The position numbers and the translations under genes are program-made. From Phascolomyces articulosus (taxonomy: Eukaryota; Mucoromycota; Mucoromycetes; Mucorales; Lichtheimiaceae): a DNA stretch of 64,000 nt. The stretch is taken from the NCBI GenBank assembly GCA_025677815.1, contig JAIXMP010000014.1, positions 1 through 64,000 on the forward strand, written 5' to 3'. Under the pieces are notes generated by a model that was not told the origin of the DNA, did no database searches, and worked only from the letters and a program-made list of their open reading frames with translations. How positions within the stretch are numbered: position 1 is the stretch's first letter; every line of letters begins with the position of its first letter. This document shows, in pieces, positions 37,106-52,392 of the stretch.

Positions 37106-39397
37106 TAGCGATATTATGTAAAAAATGAGTGTAGTGATGTTTTATGTAATAATGTATGATAATTTATATATTTGTAATAACTCGAATACGTATATATTAC
37201 TATTTTCCTACTAAGATAATAAAAAAATTACATATGAATAGGTATATATGAACTTATAAATAAATATATTATATGACTTTAATGACAAGGAGGTGACCTT
37301 GAGGTATTCTGAGTTTGATGTACTGTTTCACTTGCTTTCAAGCATAAGGCAGAACTATCTATTGGAAAAATCATTTTTAACGCCGATGCATGCCTATGCG
37401 TTTTGCATGAAAACAAGTTTATTAATTCATCACCATAATTGCGTAAGCGCCGCCTTGATTAAGATGATATGTGTATCATCATGTTACTGCTACAATTACA
37501 TCTTTAATTTTTGTCCTACATCGTTCAAATAAAGTACGTGCTATTAAATGTTAATCTTATGGTTGATTAATGGTATATAGCGACGGCCTTAATATAAATA
37601 TTCAGAGACTGTTGGATTTTATCATTATGTATTATGATGAAATTTTAAAACCCTCCTATCATTGTGTGGTTGTATTTATCAAAACTAATACGGATAGACC
37701 CTATTATATTTGCGAACGCAAAATCACTTTCATATAAATACATGGCAGTATAGGTTACATATCGTTTGTTAGCTCAATGGTTTGTCAAGCACCGTAATAA
37801 GGCATTTGTATGCAGGCAAATGCATACTCTGTGGCTTCTCTCATTTGTGGTGGTTACACTCAATAATACACTTGATGGCGAGTGGTAAATACTTCATCTG
37901 TATTAGATTCAATAAATAAAAAATTTTAAAAAATGATAAGCGCATCTCTTTTTTGGTTTTAAATGTGATACTTAATAGATTTGTAATGGATAACAAAAAC
38001 AAATGTAGTTGATTAGTACATTTTTTATGTATATATAAAAAAACAGAATATTTATATCTTTAGGACGCTTCGTATTGCTAAAGATTGATATTTATTGTAT
38101 TCAATCCTTGTGTATATTTGCATTTAAGAGAACAAAAGGTAGAGTCCTCATTGATGAATGGGTCACAAAATGTGAATGACAAACAACGAATGACCACGAC
38201 TTTGATTTGATTAATATTCCAAATACCCTTAATATGATGATATGAACAGTCATTTTACCTATTCAAATCTCATCACTCTATATACTATTTGTGTTTCTTC
38301 CAAGTACGTTTTTGTTTTGGCTCATTCAAATGGTTTTTATCGAGCGAGGGGGCATCTTTCTATCATTTTTATTATTGGTAATTGTGTCCTACAATAATCA
38401 TATCTATAATACTAATCATATCGATATATAACTCGTGTTACACAAACATTTCTAAGTTATGGAAGTATGTTGGAGTTGGTGATGTTCAGGGTAGTACTGT
38501 AGCAACCGCTGCAGGAGTGAGTATCATTAGAATGATTTTTTCAGGGTATATAAAAAAATCTTTTTGAACATTGTGAGCGTATTATGTCGTGATATAAGTG
38601 TATTATCCAAGTGATAATTATATAATTTTATATTTATTATTATACCAGAATGGGTGGTGACAAAATCAGAAACTTGAACACACACTTACAATTCGCATGG
38701 CAGTTTCCTCGATATGTAGCCTTCTTATATGGATGTTTGCTTACAGTTTTGAAGTATCATTGGTATTTGCACTTTGGAAACTATTTGACCCTTAGTAAAT
38801 TTATAAATACTCAAAAATCATATATACATATATTGCTATAGTATTATCAACATATCAATTAATACTTTTATTTTCAATCAATCAAACCATGATTTTTGCA
38901 AGAACATGATGAAGCTGCTCCAGTTACATTAAATATTGTAAGAGTAGAAAAATATTCGGCAGCAATAAGTATCAATGTACTTTCAGTTTATTTGCTGTTA
39001 TTGAGCCAATGATTGTAAGTTTTGTGGAATCTACAAATGTAGACAACCTGTTTCTCTATTACAAAATTGTAACTGGGGTCGGATTGTGATGGCCCTTTGC
39101 CTTCCTTATACTCAAATATCGATCTAATAAAGGGATTCTTGACAAGTTTAAATTAACATATGTACAATAGTAATCATAGTGCCAACAGTAATAATGATAT
39201 AATAAATATATTTATTGAGACTTTTTTTTTTATTAAAAACTACACGACTGTTGGATCATGATGGACAGAAAGAAAAAAAAGCTGCTTCTTACTGCCTGGT
39301 GCCACTTGCCAAAATTATGGCGGCATTTGAAAATTTGGCGGATGAAGACTTAACAGTTCAAGAGGTACTTCCTAGTTGTCCCTCCCTTTCATCAAAA
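37106..39397. other. Intergenic region between transporter and S18
   Basis: About 2.3 kb holding the transporter 3' end, a possible membrane-protein relic (38450-39005, separate entry) and the S18 promoter. The stretch 37110-38440 shows only short frames and no RNA gene that I could recognise. Confidence 0.5.
38450..39005 (+). pseudogene. Possible broken gene for a membrane protein, unrecognised
   Basis: A plus-strand stretch reads VGVGDVQGSTVATAAGVSII, then a plausible GTATAT intron, then MGGDKIRNLNTHLQFAWQF and PRYVAFLYGCLLTV in the joined frame. The hydrophobic segment that should follow (VSLVFALWKLFDP) is in another frame, and a further open block (HDEAAPVTLNIVRVEKY) occurs near 38905. 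The protein-like composition with frame breaks suggests a decayed multi-span membrane protein. I do not recognise the family, and no start codon is convincing. Confidence 0.25.
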
Positions 39398-40385
39398 ATG
39401 GTATGTAATATCGAACATGAAGGATGGAGTATGGAGAGTGGGTGCGTTCAATAGATGGATAAAGTGATCCTGCCGATGGATAGATGAATGGATGGATGAG
39501 AATCTCAATGATGGATCAGGAAAATGATCGATTATATATTTTTTTTTTGAGATGGCTCCAACTCTTACGAGAAATATAAATGCTGTATAAATTCAGATCT
39601 TCTAATCAACTATTTTTACATTTTTCATAATTATATAAATAGTCGCTTGTAGTTCCCGAGAGGAATCAGGTATGCATATTTATATACACACACATAACAC
39701 ACCAATCACAGTTTTGACGAATTAGAAAAAAAAAACAACCGAAAGAGTCGAAAAACGAATGGAATTTTAACATTTCTCCATATTATTATTCATTATAAAA
39801 TTACAGTTCCAGCACATTATCCGTTTGCTCAACACCAACGTTGATGGCAAGGATAAGATTACCATTGCCTTGACCTCTGTTAAGGGTGTTGGTCGTCGTT
39901 TCGCCAACATTGCCTGCAAGAAGGCTGATGTCGATCTCAACAAGAGGTAATAATTTTTTCACAAGTGGCGCACACGCACGCGTTGTAAAAAGATATGTCA
40001 GAGAATGGGACAAATTGGATATATTACATTAAAGCGCATAGATATAAAGACATTAAACGTGTTTCTTTTTTTTGAATTATTTTATATTAGAGCCGGCGAA
40101 TTGAGCAACGAAGAATTGGAACGTATCGTCACCATCCTTCAAAACCCTGCCCAATACAAGATCCCTAACTGGTTCCTTAACAGACAAAAGGATGCTGTCG
40201 ATGGCAAGTACTCGCAAGCCATCTCTAACGGTATTGACACCAAGATGCGTGAGGACTTGGAACGTTTGAAGAAGATCCGTGCTCACCGTGGTCTCCGTCA
40301 CTACTGGGGTCTCCGTGTCCGTGGTCAACACACCAAGACTACCGGTCGTCGTGGACGAACTGTTGGTGTTAGTAAGAAGAAATAA
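39398..40385 (+). CDS. RPS18: 40S ribosomal protein S18 (uS13)
   Basis: Four exons (39398-39400, 39643-39669, 39807-39946, 40091-40385) join to 154 residues plus stop. The first exon is only the ATG, followed at once by a GTATGT donor. The second gives SLVVPERNQ. uS13 sits in the head of the small subunit and contacts the initiator tRNA region and the large subunit. Diagnostic parts are [18 protein letters not shown], the [20 protein letters not shown] helix-hairpin-helix region, [20 protein letters not shown] and the basic tail [15 protein letters not shown]. Length fits (yeast 146, human 152). Coding exons use many C- and G-ending codons, unlike neighbouring genes, as expected for high expression. 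Identity is certain; the ATG-only exon is inferred because no ATG precedes SLVVPE in its own exon. Confidence 0.96.
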
Positions 40386-40509
40386 ACTGGTATGTTTTGT
40401 TTGGTGTTGTTTTGGATGATAAAAGTACCATGAAGGCTTATATTGTGGTTTTTTGTATGATTATATAGGTTACTCCGTATTTGTTTCAATATTTCTTTTT
40501 ATCGGATAC

Positions 40510-40515
40510 AATAAA
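40510..40515 (+). terminator. Poly(A) signal of S18
   Basis: AATAAA occurs 125 bp after the S18 stop codon, in a suitable position for 3' end formation. Confidence 0.5.
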
Positions 40516-41582
40516 AGCTTCATGCACGCAAATTCATTTCATATTGACTTTTTTATTATGTTCAAGTAACTCTTTATATATGGATAAGGTTTATGTTTGA
40601 GGCTTTATATAATGGTGAACATTGGGACAGTGGCTATGGGAGTGGTTCCTGGAAAAATACAGCTGTAATTAGAGGGAATTTCTGGATGGAGATTGCACTA
40701 CCAAGTTAAGATAAGATACTAGATAGCTTTATGTTTATTAAAATGAGTAATTCACTATTACGTTTGTATCTTGGAATGAAATTAATGCATTTCCAAAGGT
40801 GGAGGGGTCTAAAAAGTCTGAACCTCTATGCTTTGGGTCATGTAGCAGAAGTATAAACTACATTATTTACAGGATTAGAATTCGGATATGGAAGAATAGT
40901 TACTTAAAAATGCGTTGTGTGAGGTGGAAGATGGATAAGTTAATTAATAATAAATATAAAATGTATTTATTCTACTCATTTTGGTATTTTTAACATGATT
41001 CTGTCGTTCTTGTCGTGCTTGCACCGGATAATTGTACACATTTTCCTTTATTTCCATCTTGTAGCCTTGCTGGTCGCGATATTTCACCAGAAGTACGAAC
41101 AACCAATGTTCCAAAGCCACGTTCGAAGGTATATAACTGTTCTTTTTTTTCTTCGCCAAAAAGAAAGAGCGAGAAAGAAATAATTGTACGCTTTGGATTG
41201 TACATTGTAATGAATATATATAACCATGAAGGGTTATTCAATGGATCAGGATGTATATATAAAGAAATAAACTAATAAATAATAAATCTCTTTTAAATTG
41301 GGCATATTCTCATCAAATATAACGAGCACACTTGAAACCAATAAATAAGGATGATCATACGATGGTGCATCTATTATAAAAAAAAATACTACGACGCGCT
41401 CCATGGAAAAGAATCTGCTTTTTCCTAGATTTCTCAGGAACGGATGAAAAAAGAGCATCAACTTCATACGCTCATAGTCCAAGTTCCTATAAAGGTACAC
41501 ATGCAGATCAGAAATAGATGGAAGAGATATCAGGTTATAGGATTTTAATTTGATGCAAATGTTATAAAAAGTACTCTATTTT

Positions 41583-41584
<2 letters not shown>

Positions 41585-41647
<63 letters not shown>
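41585..41647. repeat. (CAT)21 trinucleotide microsatellite
   Basis: Twenty-one uninterrupted CAT units in noncoding DNA, flanked by TTTT and ATATT. It is likely to be length-variable. Confidence 0.95.
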
Positions 41648-42592
41648 ATATTAAAAGGGCTTGATATTTCTTTTAAAAATAATTAGTAATCGAGGAAGAA
41701 CATGTCTCAACAGCCTGAACAACTTAATCCAATGTAGTTTTGGAAGTCAACTCAAGCCACTACTCTTGTAAATGTCATATTCACTTGAATGCTACAATTG
41801 GCCAAACATTTCTGCTGCTGTGGGAAAGTTGGTTAGAGTGTGATACTAAATTAAGACATTAACACTTAGAATCGTTTAATAAATTTCTTGAATTACATCT
41901 CTGGTCAAAACTACCACTGCTACTACTGACACATAGAGCACATGTTTGTACTTATTAGGTAATGTATTTATATGCTATATGTTTATAACCTGTCGCCATG
42001 ATATACAATTATTCCACAGTTATCTATGGAGGTTTTTTTTTCTATAACTGCTCTATGGGTCATATAACGAGCAGAATAAAATTTACTTTCCTTTTCTCTC
42101 TATTGACAGCTTGGTTACACGATATAAAACTGATCCTTAGAGTCGCTGAAAATTCACGACAGGGATACCAGGTAAAGCAAAATGCAAGCAGAAAAAATAT
42201 TAGTAAAAAGTGATTTGTCAGTCAATTCAAATTGGATACATCACCTTGGTAATAACATAAGCAATTCCTTTAATCTATCTACTATGTAAACTCTAATGAT
42301 AAATAGTTAAAATGTCGTGTTTTTTATTTGCTCCGGGTAATAAATTACCCGATATATATTGTCGCGAATTTTCAAGCGGATACGATAAAAAGAGTAGCTC
42401 ATACTTCATCAGATACCATAGAGTAGTACAATTATCAATGTGAACAAAAAAAACCACATTCATCCAACAAAATCATATACAGAAACCCCATCCATTTCTT
42501 TTCATTTATCATTCCTAACCCGTTGTACATTTTATGCCATTACATAATCATTATTTATAATATTATGGATAATATTATTAACTCATATTAAA

Positions 42593-42700
42593 ATGAATCA
42601 AAGTGCTGCAACAACTGTCATTGATCCTAATAGACCAGTGTGCCGTTCCTTTACAACTTATAACCCATTCAACCCAAATGATGTAATATTAAATTTTTGA
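42593..42700 (+). other. Short open frame, possibly a first exon fragment
   Basis: A 35-codon frame begins with ATG and reads MNQSAATTVIDPNRPV, then RSFTTYNPFNPND, a composition more protein-like than the surrounding DNA. A GTAATA donor-like sequence follows NPND. No continuing exon is evident before the convergent sulfhydrylase gene begins at 42830. It may be a remnant of a truncated gene or chance. Confidence 0.2.
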
Positions 42701-42829
42701 TTAATAGTACATTTTATATATATTTCAACAAATATTACATATTTAAGGGTAGTGACAGTTATTTTATAATTAACTATAGTATCATCATTATCTATATACA
42801 ATAATAGGCAGATATATTTATTTTTCTGC

Positions 42830-45616
<2,787 letters not shown>

Positions 45617-47035
45617 ATGCCTTTTGGACAGGTAAGACCGACTTTTTGATCTCTTTTTAGTATTATTATTCTGAAAAAAGAAAGTGAAAATTATAATAAT
45701 AATTCTAAACAATGCATGTACACATAAAAGATCATTGTGGGTCCACCAGGATCTGGCAAAACAACTTATTGTTGGGGTGCTTACCAATACTTGACAGCCA
45801 TTGGCAGGTGCGTGGCTTTTTAGAATTTATATGTATATGAAAGGTCAATGTGTTATTTATTCTTTTACTCAAATATACTTTTATTATCATTATAGAAAAG
45901 TAGCCATCGTTAATCTTGATCCAGCAAATGACACTATACCCTATCCATGTGCAGTCAATATTGCCGATCTTATTACTTTGGACGATACAATGCGTGAATT
46001 AAGTCTCGGTCCTAATGGAGGTATCATGTTTTGTCTCGAATACCTATTGGAAAATCTTGATTGGCTTACTGAAAGACTCAAAGAACTTCAAGGTATAAGC
46101 ATACTTCTATTTATAAGAAAATACGGCCACGTGTATTAGCGAGGATGGGTGGCAACTTTATATTTCGAATGTGAAACCAGAATCATTCAGTGTAGACTGA
46201 GGGTATTTTTTTTATATTTCTCTTTTTTATAGATCATTATATCTTGTTTGATTTTCCAGGTCAAGTTGAATTATTTACGCATCATACTGCAGTGAAGGAT
46301 ATTCTCGGAAAGTTGGAAAAATTGGATTATAGGGTAAATATTGTTTATTTTGGCTTTGGGGGAAAAAGGAGCAATGGTAATATGGAAGGTTTTTCATACA
46401 TTATTGTTATGGATTATATATAGTTGGTTGCCGTACATCTAGTAGATGCACATTATTGCACAGATCCATCCAAATTTATTTCCGTACTACTACTATCTCT
46501 CAAAACGATGATCCAACTTGAATTACCTCACGTCAATGTACTTTCTAAAATTGATTTGATTGAATCTTATGGGAAACTACGTAAGTAACATTGGAAGGAG
46601 GAACGGAGTAAATTCGTGCATTTTTTTTAAAATTTTCATATACATAGTTACTCACCGTACATATTCTTACTATTAGGATTTAATTTGGATTTTTATACGG
46701 ATGTTATGGACCTATCCTATCTACTGGATTCTTTGAATGAAGATGCATTTGGGTCCAAATTTAAAAAACTGAACGCTGCATTATGTGAATTGATTGAGGA
46801 TTTCTCACTGGTTGCATTCTATACTCTGTGTGTGGAAGATAAGGAATCAATGACAAAACTACAACAAGTGATTGATAAAGCGGGTGGATTTGTATTTGGT
46901 GGATTGACAGAAGGAAATGAATCGATCATGTTATCTGCAATGAAATCTGGGTATCATGAAGATGTGAGAGATATACAGGAACGATGGATGGAAGAACCTG
47001 AGGATGATTATGATAATGATCAGGATATTATATAA
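45617..47035 (+). CDS. GPN2: GPN-loop GTPase 2
   Basis: Six exons (45617-45631, 45731-45807, 45896-46092, 46233-46333, 46424-46580, 46677-47035) join to 906 nt, 301 residues. GPN2 is an essential GTPase that helps RNA polymerase II and III assemble and enter the nucleus. Walker A is GPPGSGKT at residues 9-16. [20 protein letters not shown] follows. The family-defining Gly-Pro-Asn loop is LSLGPNGG, and [15 protein letters not shown] is the G3 region. LSKIDL is the guanine-specificity motif. VDAHYCTDP distinguishes GPN2 from GPN1 and GPN3 in my judgement. The C-terminus is acidic ([12 protein letters not shown]). The start at 45617 yields MPFGQIIVGPP, the normal N-terminus. Confidence 0.94.
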
Positions 47036-49416
47036 CGAAGAACAACAAACAACAAAATGTAGATAGACCCAAAAAAATGTATATTTTCATTCATTCAAAC
47101 ATGACACATACACATACACAAAAAAAATCATGATATTCTTTCTTTTACCCTCGCATCAAGATAATTTGTAAATATAAATATAAAATTGGTTCTTTCTCCT
47201 CCATCTCTAACTGATCTGCATCCTCTGGAAAAAATGTTGCATTTTTTGACCAGCCCTACTTAATAGCTGTCATAAAATATCTCACTTCAAGTCCTTATTT
47301 TTCTCCTTTCATCCATAGTTGAAAAAAATCTATTCCACAAGTTTTATTATTCAAATGGGCCAATATAAGAACTGTGGAATAAACAATTGTAAAAGTGGCA
47401 TCCCAAGTAGTAGAAAAGTTTTGAAAAAAAGTAAAAATATTGGTCTATTTAAGTTGATTTGGGCCATACTATTGGCTGTTTCGACTTACCTACAGTATCT
47501 ATTGATATGCCTTAAAATTGTTGGCATGGTCATAATTCTAAATATACTTTATATTGCATTGTAACTTACTATATGTGAAAGTACGATGTCTAATTCAAAA
47601 CAATATTTGTTGATATTGACCTATCCCTTATCACCTCTGCTGGATAAACCATGCGGTTAGTTTTATGACCAACAACAAGGTTCAAGAACCGAGGAAGCAC
47701 TTTGTTGCAAATCATGATAATAGCCACCGTACCTGAGTTGATTACTTAAGTCGTCAGCTTTCACGTCCTGGTCTTTTGGGGCTGCTGCTACTTGATTATT
47801 ACAGAATGTGTGGCGGATTCTACTTATAGAAGATGATAAAGAAAATAATAATAAAAAACCCATACATATGCCTGAAACTTCAAAACTGAATATATTAGAA
47901 TGATGGTACCTTTCATTTCTTTCTTTTTACTGTACCTTTTCTTCCTTCCCCTTCACTTTTACAAATAAACACAATATCCCTATCCTTCCATTAATACACC
48001 AAAAAATTAATAAATTGTAAGCAGGACACAATTATTGCCCATGAATGAAACTATCATTGTGTAATTCATATTGTGCAAGGTATACTATCACCAGATATTA
48101 AACCAATTTTAATGAAGCTTGTCTTTCATAGTGTATATATTATATTATGGTTCATCTGACGTGAAGTGCAAAAGAAATAAAAGGTACAGAATAGCGTATT
48201 AAATATTTGAAGATAAAGCGATGAGATCTTAAACTATAATTCTTCTCTGTCTATAGTATCACGTAGGACACAAAGCTAATATCTATAGGCAGTAATACCA
48301 TAAATTTGCATTTCTATCTATAATATTTATACACCTTATCCCATTACCTACCAACGTGCATCCATTCAAGACGTTATTTATTTACTTGATATTCTCGAAT
48401 GTTCTATGCTGGTAAACGACCTATATAGGTTATAGAAGACTGTCGTAGTATTATGCACCATTACAAGCCTGCTTTCGCAGACACTCAAACTACCAGTAAT
48501 CTTCCCTCACAGGGGACTTATTTGAATAGAACTACCAGATTAGTGGTGTTATTTCTGAATTAAATACAAACACTCCCCTTCCTATTATTTAGAAGGGATA
48601 TATCGACTATAATGATGTGGGAAAAGTATCTAGTAGAGCTTTGAGGAATTGAAGCTCCAACTATTAGACAAGCAACAACATTGTTACTGATAGTAATAAT
48701 CATTTTTAATAGTACATAAGATTTTTCTCTTTCAACGCACTATACATATACAAAGAAAAGAAATGAAATTTTTTCCACATACTGATAGTATTATATAATA
48801 CTTCTGCTACGTAGAATGATCATTACAGAAAAGAATCATAATATGAAATGCGTAAAGATAGAGACCACTTGATGTGGATGAAAATGAAAGATTCGATAAT
48901 TATGAAAATGTTGCTTTGGTCCTAAGATCCACACATGGTTTTATCGAACGAAAATAATACGAATGTATTGAAAAGATTGTGCACTAAGCACGGTCCACAA
49001 CCAGAGAAATGATGTTTCCCAAATTTGTGTTGCTTTAGGTGAAAGGCAATATTTGTTCAAGCATACTCTTTATTCTTCTCTCCCACTCTTCTTCTTCAAT
49101 CCTTTTAAACATTATTTCCCTCTTACAATAAAAAAAAGTTATTACATATTAAGTAAAGCACAGAAAAAAGGATTATTGACTTTTGCCAAAACTGAGCATG
49201 GATGAAATGATACTTTATTAACAAATGGTTCGTTCTCTAACAAAAGCACACTCATTGGACAGTGATGACACTAAAAAGAAAATTTACCATGCTACTACAG
49301 TAATAACTTTTCTGGTATTCGCTATGGCACCCAGATACCAAAAAACCCATCCATTTCAAATGATGAAATTATTATTAAATAAAAGCTGTAATGAAAACTT
49401 TTTTATTATCGTCATT
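47036..49416. other. Convergent intergenic region between GPN2 and WASP
   Basis: About 2.4 kb with no gene that I can identify. It contains scattered short frames, one of which (47663-47863, minus) has a signal-like start and is listed separately. The rest is AT-rich and featureless by eye. Confidence 0.5.
47663..47863 (-). CDS. Candidate small secreted-type protein, unrecognised
   Basis: A 66-codon ATG frame begins MGFLLLFSLSSSISRI, a hydrophobic stretch compatible with a short signal peptide. It continues with a hydrophilic part (PKDQDVKADDLSNQL) and ends in CCWS. There is no homologue I can name and no clear splice structure. It could be a small secreted peptide or a chance frame in noncoding DNA. 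Confidence 0.2.
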   Translation of the reverse strand: MGFLLLFSLSSSISRIRHTFCNNQVAAAPKDQDVKADDLSNQLRYGGYYHDLQQSASSVLEPCCWS

Positions 49417-52039
49417 TTAAGCCCAATCTTCATCATCATCTGAGGTATCATCATCCTCTGAATCAGAATTAATAGCATTCTTACGAGCAGAAAGAGCAGC
49501 GGCAAGAGATGCGGCAAGTGTTCCTCCAGCGACACTAGCAGTTGCAGCCGTAGCAGCATTACCCATACGTGGACTATTTGTTTCAGATGTTTTCATTTTA
49601 CCGCTACTCTTAAGACTTGCAAAACCACCTGTGCCACGAATGGCTTCCATAAGATTAGCACGTCCATCTCCACTTGCGGTAGGAGGTAAAGGTGATGATC
49701 CACCGGATGGTGCTGGTGGAGGTGGTGGTGGTGGAGGGCCGCCTCCAGAAGTTGATTCAGGTCCAGGTGGTGGAGGAGGAGGTGGAGGTGGTGGAGGTGG
49801 TGGAGCACCTCCTCCAGTAGATGGGACGGGTGGTGGTGGTGGAATAGCAGAAGATGGTTTCGGTGGTGGTCTTGTACTTGGTGGCGGAGGTGGAGGACCA
49901 CGACGTTCTCTACTAGGAATTGGAGGTGGCGGAGGAGGTACAGGTCGTTTGGTAGGTGGCATAGGTGGTAATGGTGGAGGAGCAGGAGCAGATTGAGCAT
50001 CAACAAATTCATCATCGTCATCGTCATCGTCATCATAATATGATTGATGCTGCTGATGATGATGTGTTGTATCTGTTTTCATACTACTATCGCCATAATG
50101 TTGATTTTCATAATCATCGTGTGTTGGTTGTTGTTGTGGTGGTGGTGCTGATACAGCGGGAACGGGTGGCGGAGGAGGTGGGGGAGGCGGGGGCGGTGCT
50201 GCAGTAGGTTGTGGTGGTGGTACGGGTGGTGATGATACAGCAGGCTGTTCAGTGACAATAGACATACGATATGGATTATTAGATTTCAATGGAGGTGATG
50301 CTACATTATTATTCTCTGGTAAAGCTACTACTGGAGGTTTAATAACCGGTGGTGTAATAATAGGATGTCTACTTGTAATAGGTGAACGTTCGACTGGAGA
50401 AGGTGGTGCAGGAAGTTGGTTCGATGGTCTAGGTGGTGTAATACGTGGTGACTGATCTTGAACAGATGGTGGAGGCAAATGTGATCCAGGACGAGGAGGT
50501 GTTGGTCTTGGTGGAGGTGGAGCAGGAATATTGGCACGTGAACCTGGTCTAGCAGGTGGAGGAGGAGGTGGAGCAACAGATTGACGTGCAGGTGGAGGTG
50601 GAGGCGGATTTCGTCGAGATGGTGGAGGAGGTGGAGGAGGTCGTCGTCCTAATATTGATATAAACATACCCATTTAGTAACACACTCAAAATCCCATCCC
50701 AAAAAGATATCAATCATCCAAAGAAAAAAATATAAATTATATTTACCGCCAACAGGTGGTGGAGGAGGTGCAGTACGACGTGTAGGTGGAGGAGGAGGTG
50801 GTGGTCGTGATGAAGTCTTGGTAGCACCATGTGCTGGTGGAGTCATTCTAGAAGGTGGTGGAGGAGCAGCAGTACCACCATGACCCGCAGCAGTAGCTCC
50901 TCCACGTTCCTTGACAAAGCTTCGAATGAAATCTTGGTTCTGACTAATCTCTTCTGCTGAAATACCTAATGATTGTAATTGATCATATAATCCATCCCAT
51001 TCTGGGTCCGTATTTTCCACGCTAAATCCCTTTTCAGGTGTATAACCAATATGTCCAAGATGTCTGAATTCTGACGGTAACCCAATCTGTGTCTTATCTA
51101 CTTTAGATTTTTTACCAGTATCTGTGATGCATTATTGTGTTAAAGAAAAAGTCAATAAAAAGCGCCATACACGATAACAATGAAAAAAAATTGGGTACAT
51201 CTATGCACATATTCCTTCCCCATGTCTCTGTCCATTCTTTTAATATGGATAACACAAACCTTTCTTTTTATTATTGGAAGCCTTTTTCTTTTTAGAAGGA
51301 GCAACTGATTCACGACTTGCTACTTTGGTATAAAAAACAGATGCGTCATTCGTATCTGAAAATGACAATCCACACATATATTCCTAAATTTGTATATATT
51401 GTTATATGTGTATATAGCTTTTTAGTGATTGAGAGAAACGATACTTTTGGATATATTTGGGAATTATATTGCCTTCAGCAGCACATTGAGATATAATAGC
51501 ACGATTTCCCCATAATATATATACTTACGTCTCCTGCAAAAGTGAAAAAGAATGGTGTTTGCATATTTAATTCGAAATCGTCATATAATTCTTGCTCCCA
51601 CAAGATGTCTCGAGGATGCTATTAAATATACACATACACTATGAGTTTTTTTTTTCTACAGCTCAATGCTTCCTCCATCGATCACTTGTGGTGGTAAGCA
51701 CAGGTCTTGTTTTCATTTTATGCGACACTATTTCTAAACATACCATTAGATCGACCATTTTGAAATAAAGCGTATTCTTCTTTTTATCTTTTAAGAAAAC
51801 AATGGCACCCCAAATGTTCGAGTAAGCCCATTTATGCGGATTAGGATAAGCAACATAAAGGCGCGCAACAGTTGCTGCATAGATTTTCTATTTTTGTTTA
51901 ACAATAACCCGTTCCTTGATGAGTTCCAATGAATAAATAAAAAAAGAGACTTTTACAAGAACAAGATACTTACCGAGTTGGGCAATGCCCGTCGAACTTT
52001 ATTTTTGTCTTCTGCCGATGCAAGGGCTTTAGACGGCAT
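49417..52039 (-). CDS. WASP family actin nucleation promoter (Las17-type)
   Basis: Six exons from ATG at 52039 to TAA at 49417-49419, about 665 residues. WASP activates Arp2/3-driven branched actin assembly at endocytic sites. An N-terminal WH1/EVH1 domain (KIYAATVARLYVAYPNPHKW, WGAIVFLKDKKKNTLYFKMV, HPRDILWEQELYDDF) binds a WIP-type partner. A CRIB motif follows (IGLPSEFRHLGHIG, 51047-51088) with an adjoining helical GBD-like segment. A proline-rich centre of about 300 residues with repeated PPPPPP blocks binds SH3 domains and profilin. One WH2 motif (DGRANLMEAIRGTGGFASLK) and an acidic tail ending DDDEDWA complete the VCA module. Yeast Las17 lacks the GBD, so this protein resembles animal N-WASP more closely. 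It lies 353 bp downstream of a myosin gene on the same strand. Confidence 0.94.
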
Positions 52040-52392
52040 GTGAGTTGAAGGAAAGAAAAAGAGAGGTGAAGAAGGAAAAGGAAAAATAATTATCAAACTT
52101 AAATAATAGAACGAATTAGTCGGAGATTGCTTGGCAAATAAATATATAAAAGTAGGGTCACTTTAATGCTTTATATTATTTTGGTGGTCTGTATACACAT
52201 TTTTATTACCCAATTATTCTCGATTAATTATATGACGGATGAAAAACAACAAAAAAAAAAGGACCTTCAAAAAAAATATTACATGTTGATAAGTATACAA
52301 AAGTATAATAATAGATTGAATGGATGGTAGGTGGATGATAAAGTGAAAAATATTATATTTTAGGGCAGAGGGTGTGATGATGAATATAATGT
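52040..52392. other. Intergenic spacer between myosin and WASP genes
   Basis: 353 bp between two same-strand genes. It must contain the myosin 3' end and the WASP promoter. A TTATAT-rich stretch near 52140-52175 is the only promoter-like feature. Confidence 0.45.

Larger units (their letters stand above)
40386..42829. other. Convergent intergenic region between S18 and the sulfhydrylase
   Basis: About 2.4 kb between two convergent genes. It holds a poly(A) signal for S18, a (CAT)21 microsatellite at 41585 and a short 35-codon plus-strand frame at 42593. At 40990-41275 both strands are open in overlapping frames without any recognisable domain. Confidence 0.5.

Noticed and set aside
37750..37860. 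Possible tRNA (TTAGCTCAATGG-like stretch)
   Set aside because: No B-box (GGTTCRANNCC) and no cloverleaf stems at suitable spacing.
41585..41647. CRISPR-like repeat array
   Set aside because: A simple CAT trinucleotide run without spacers, in a eukaryotic genome.
49631..49996. Gly-rich plus-strand frame opposite WASP
   Set aside because: It is the complement of the polyproline repeats of the WASP gene and has no independent evidence.
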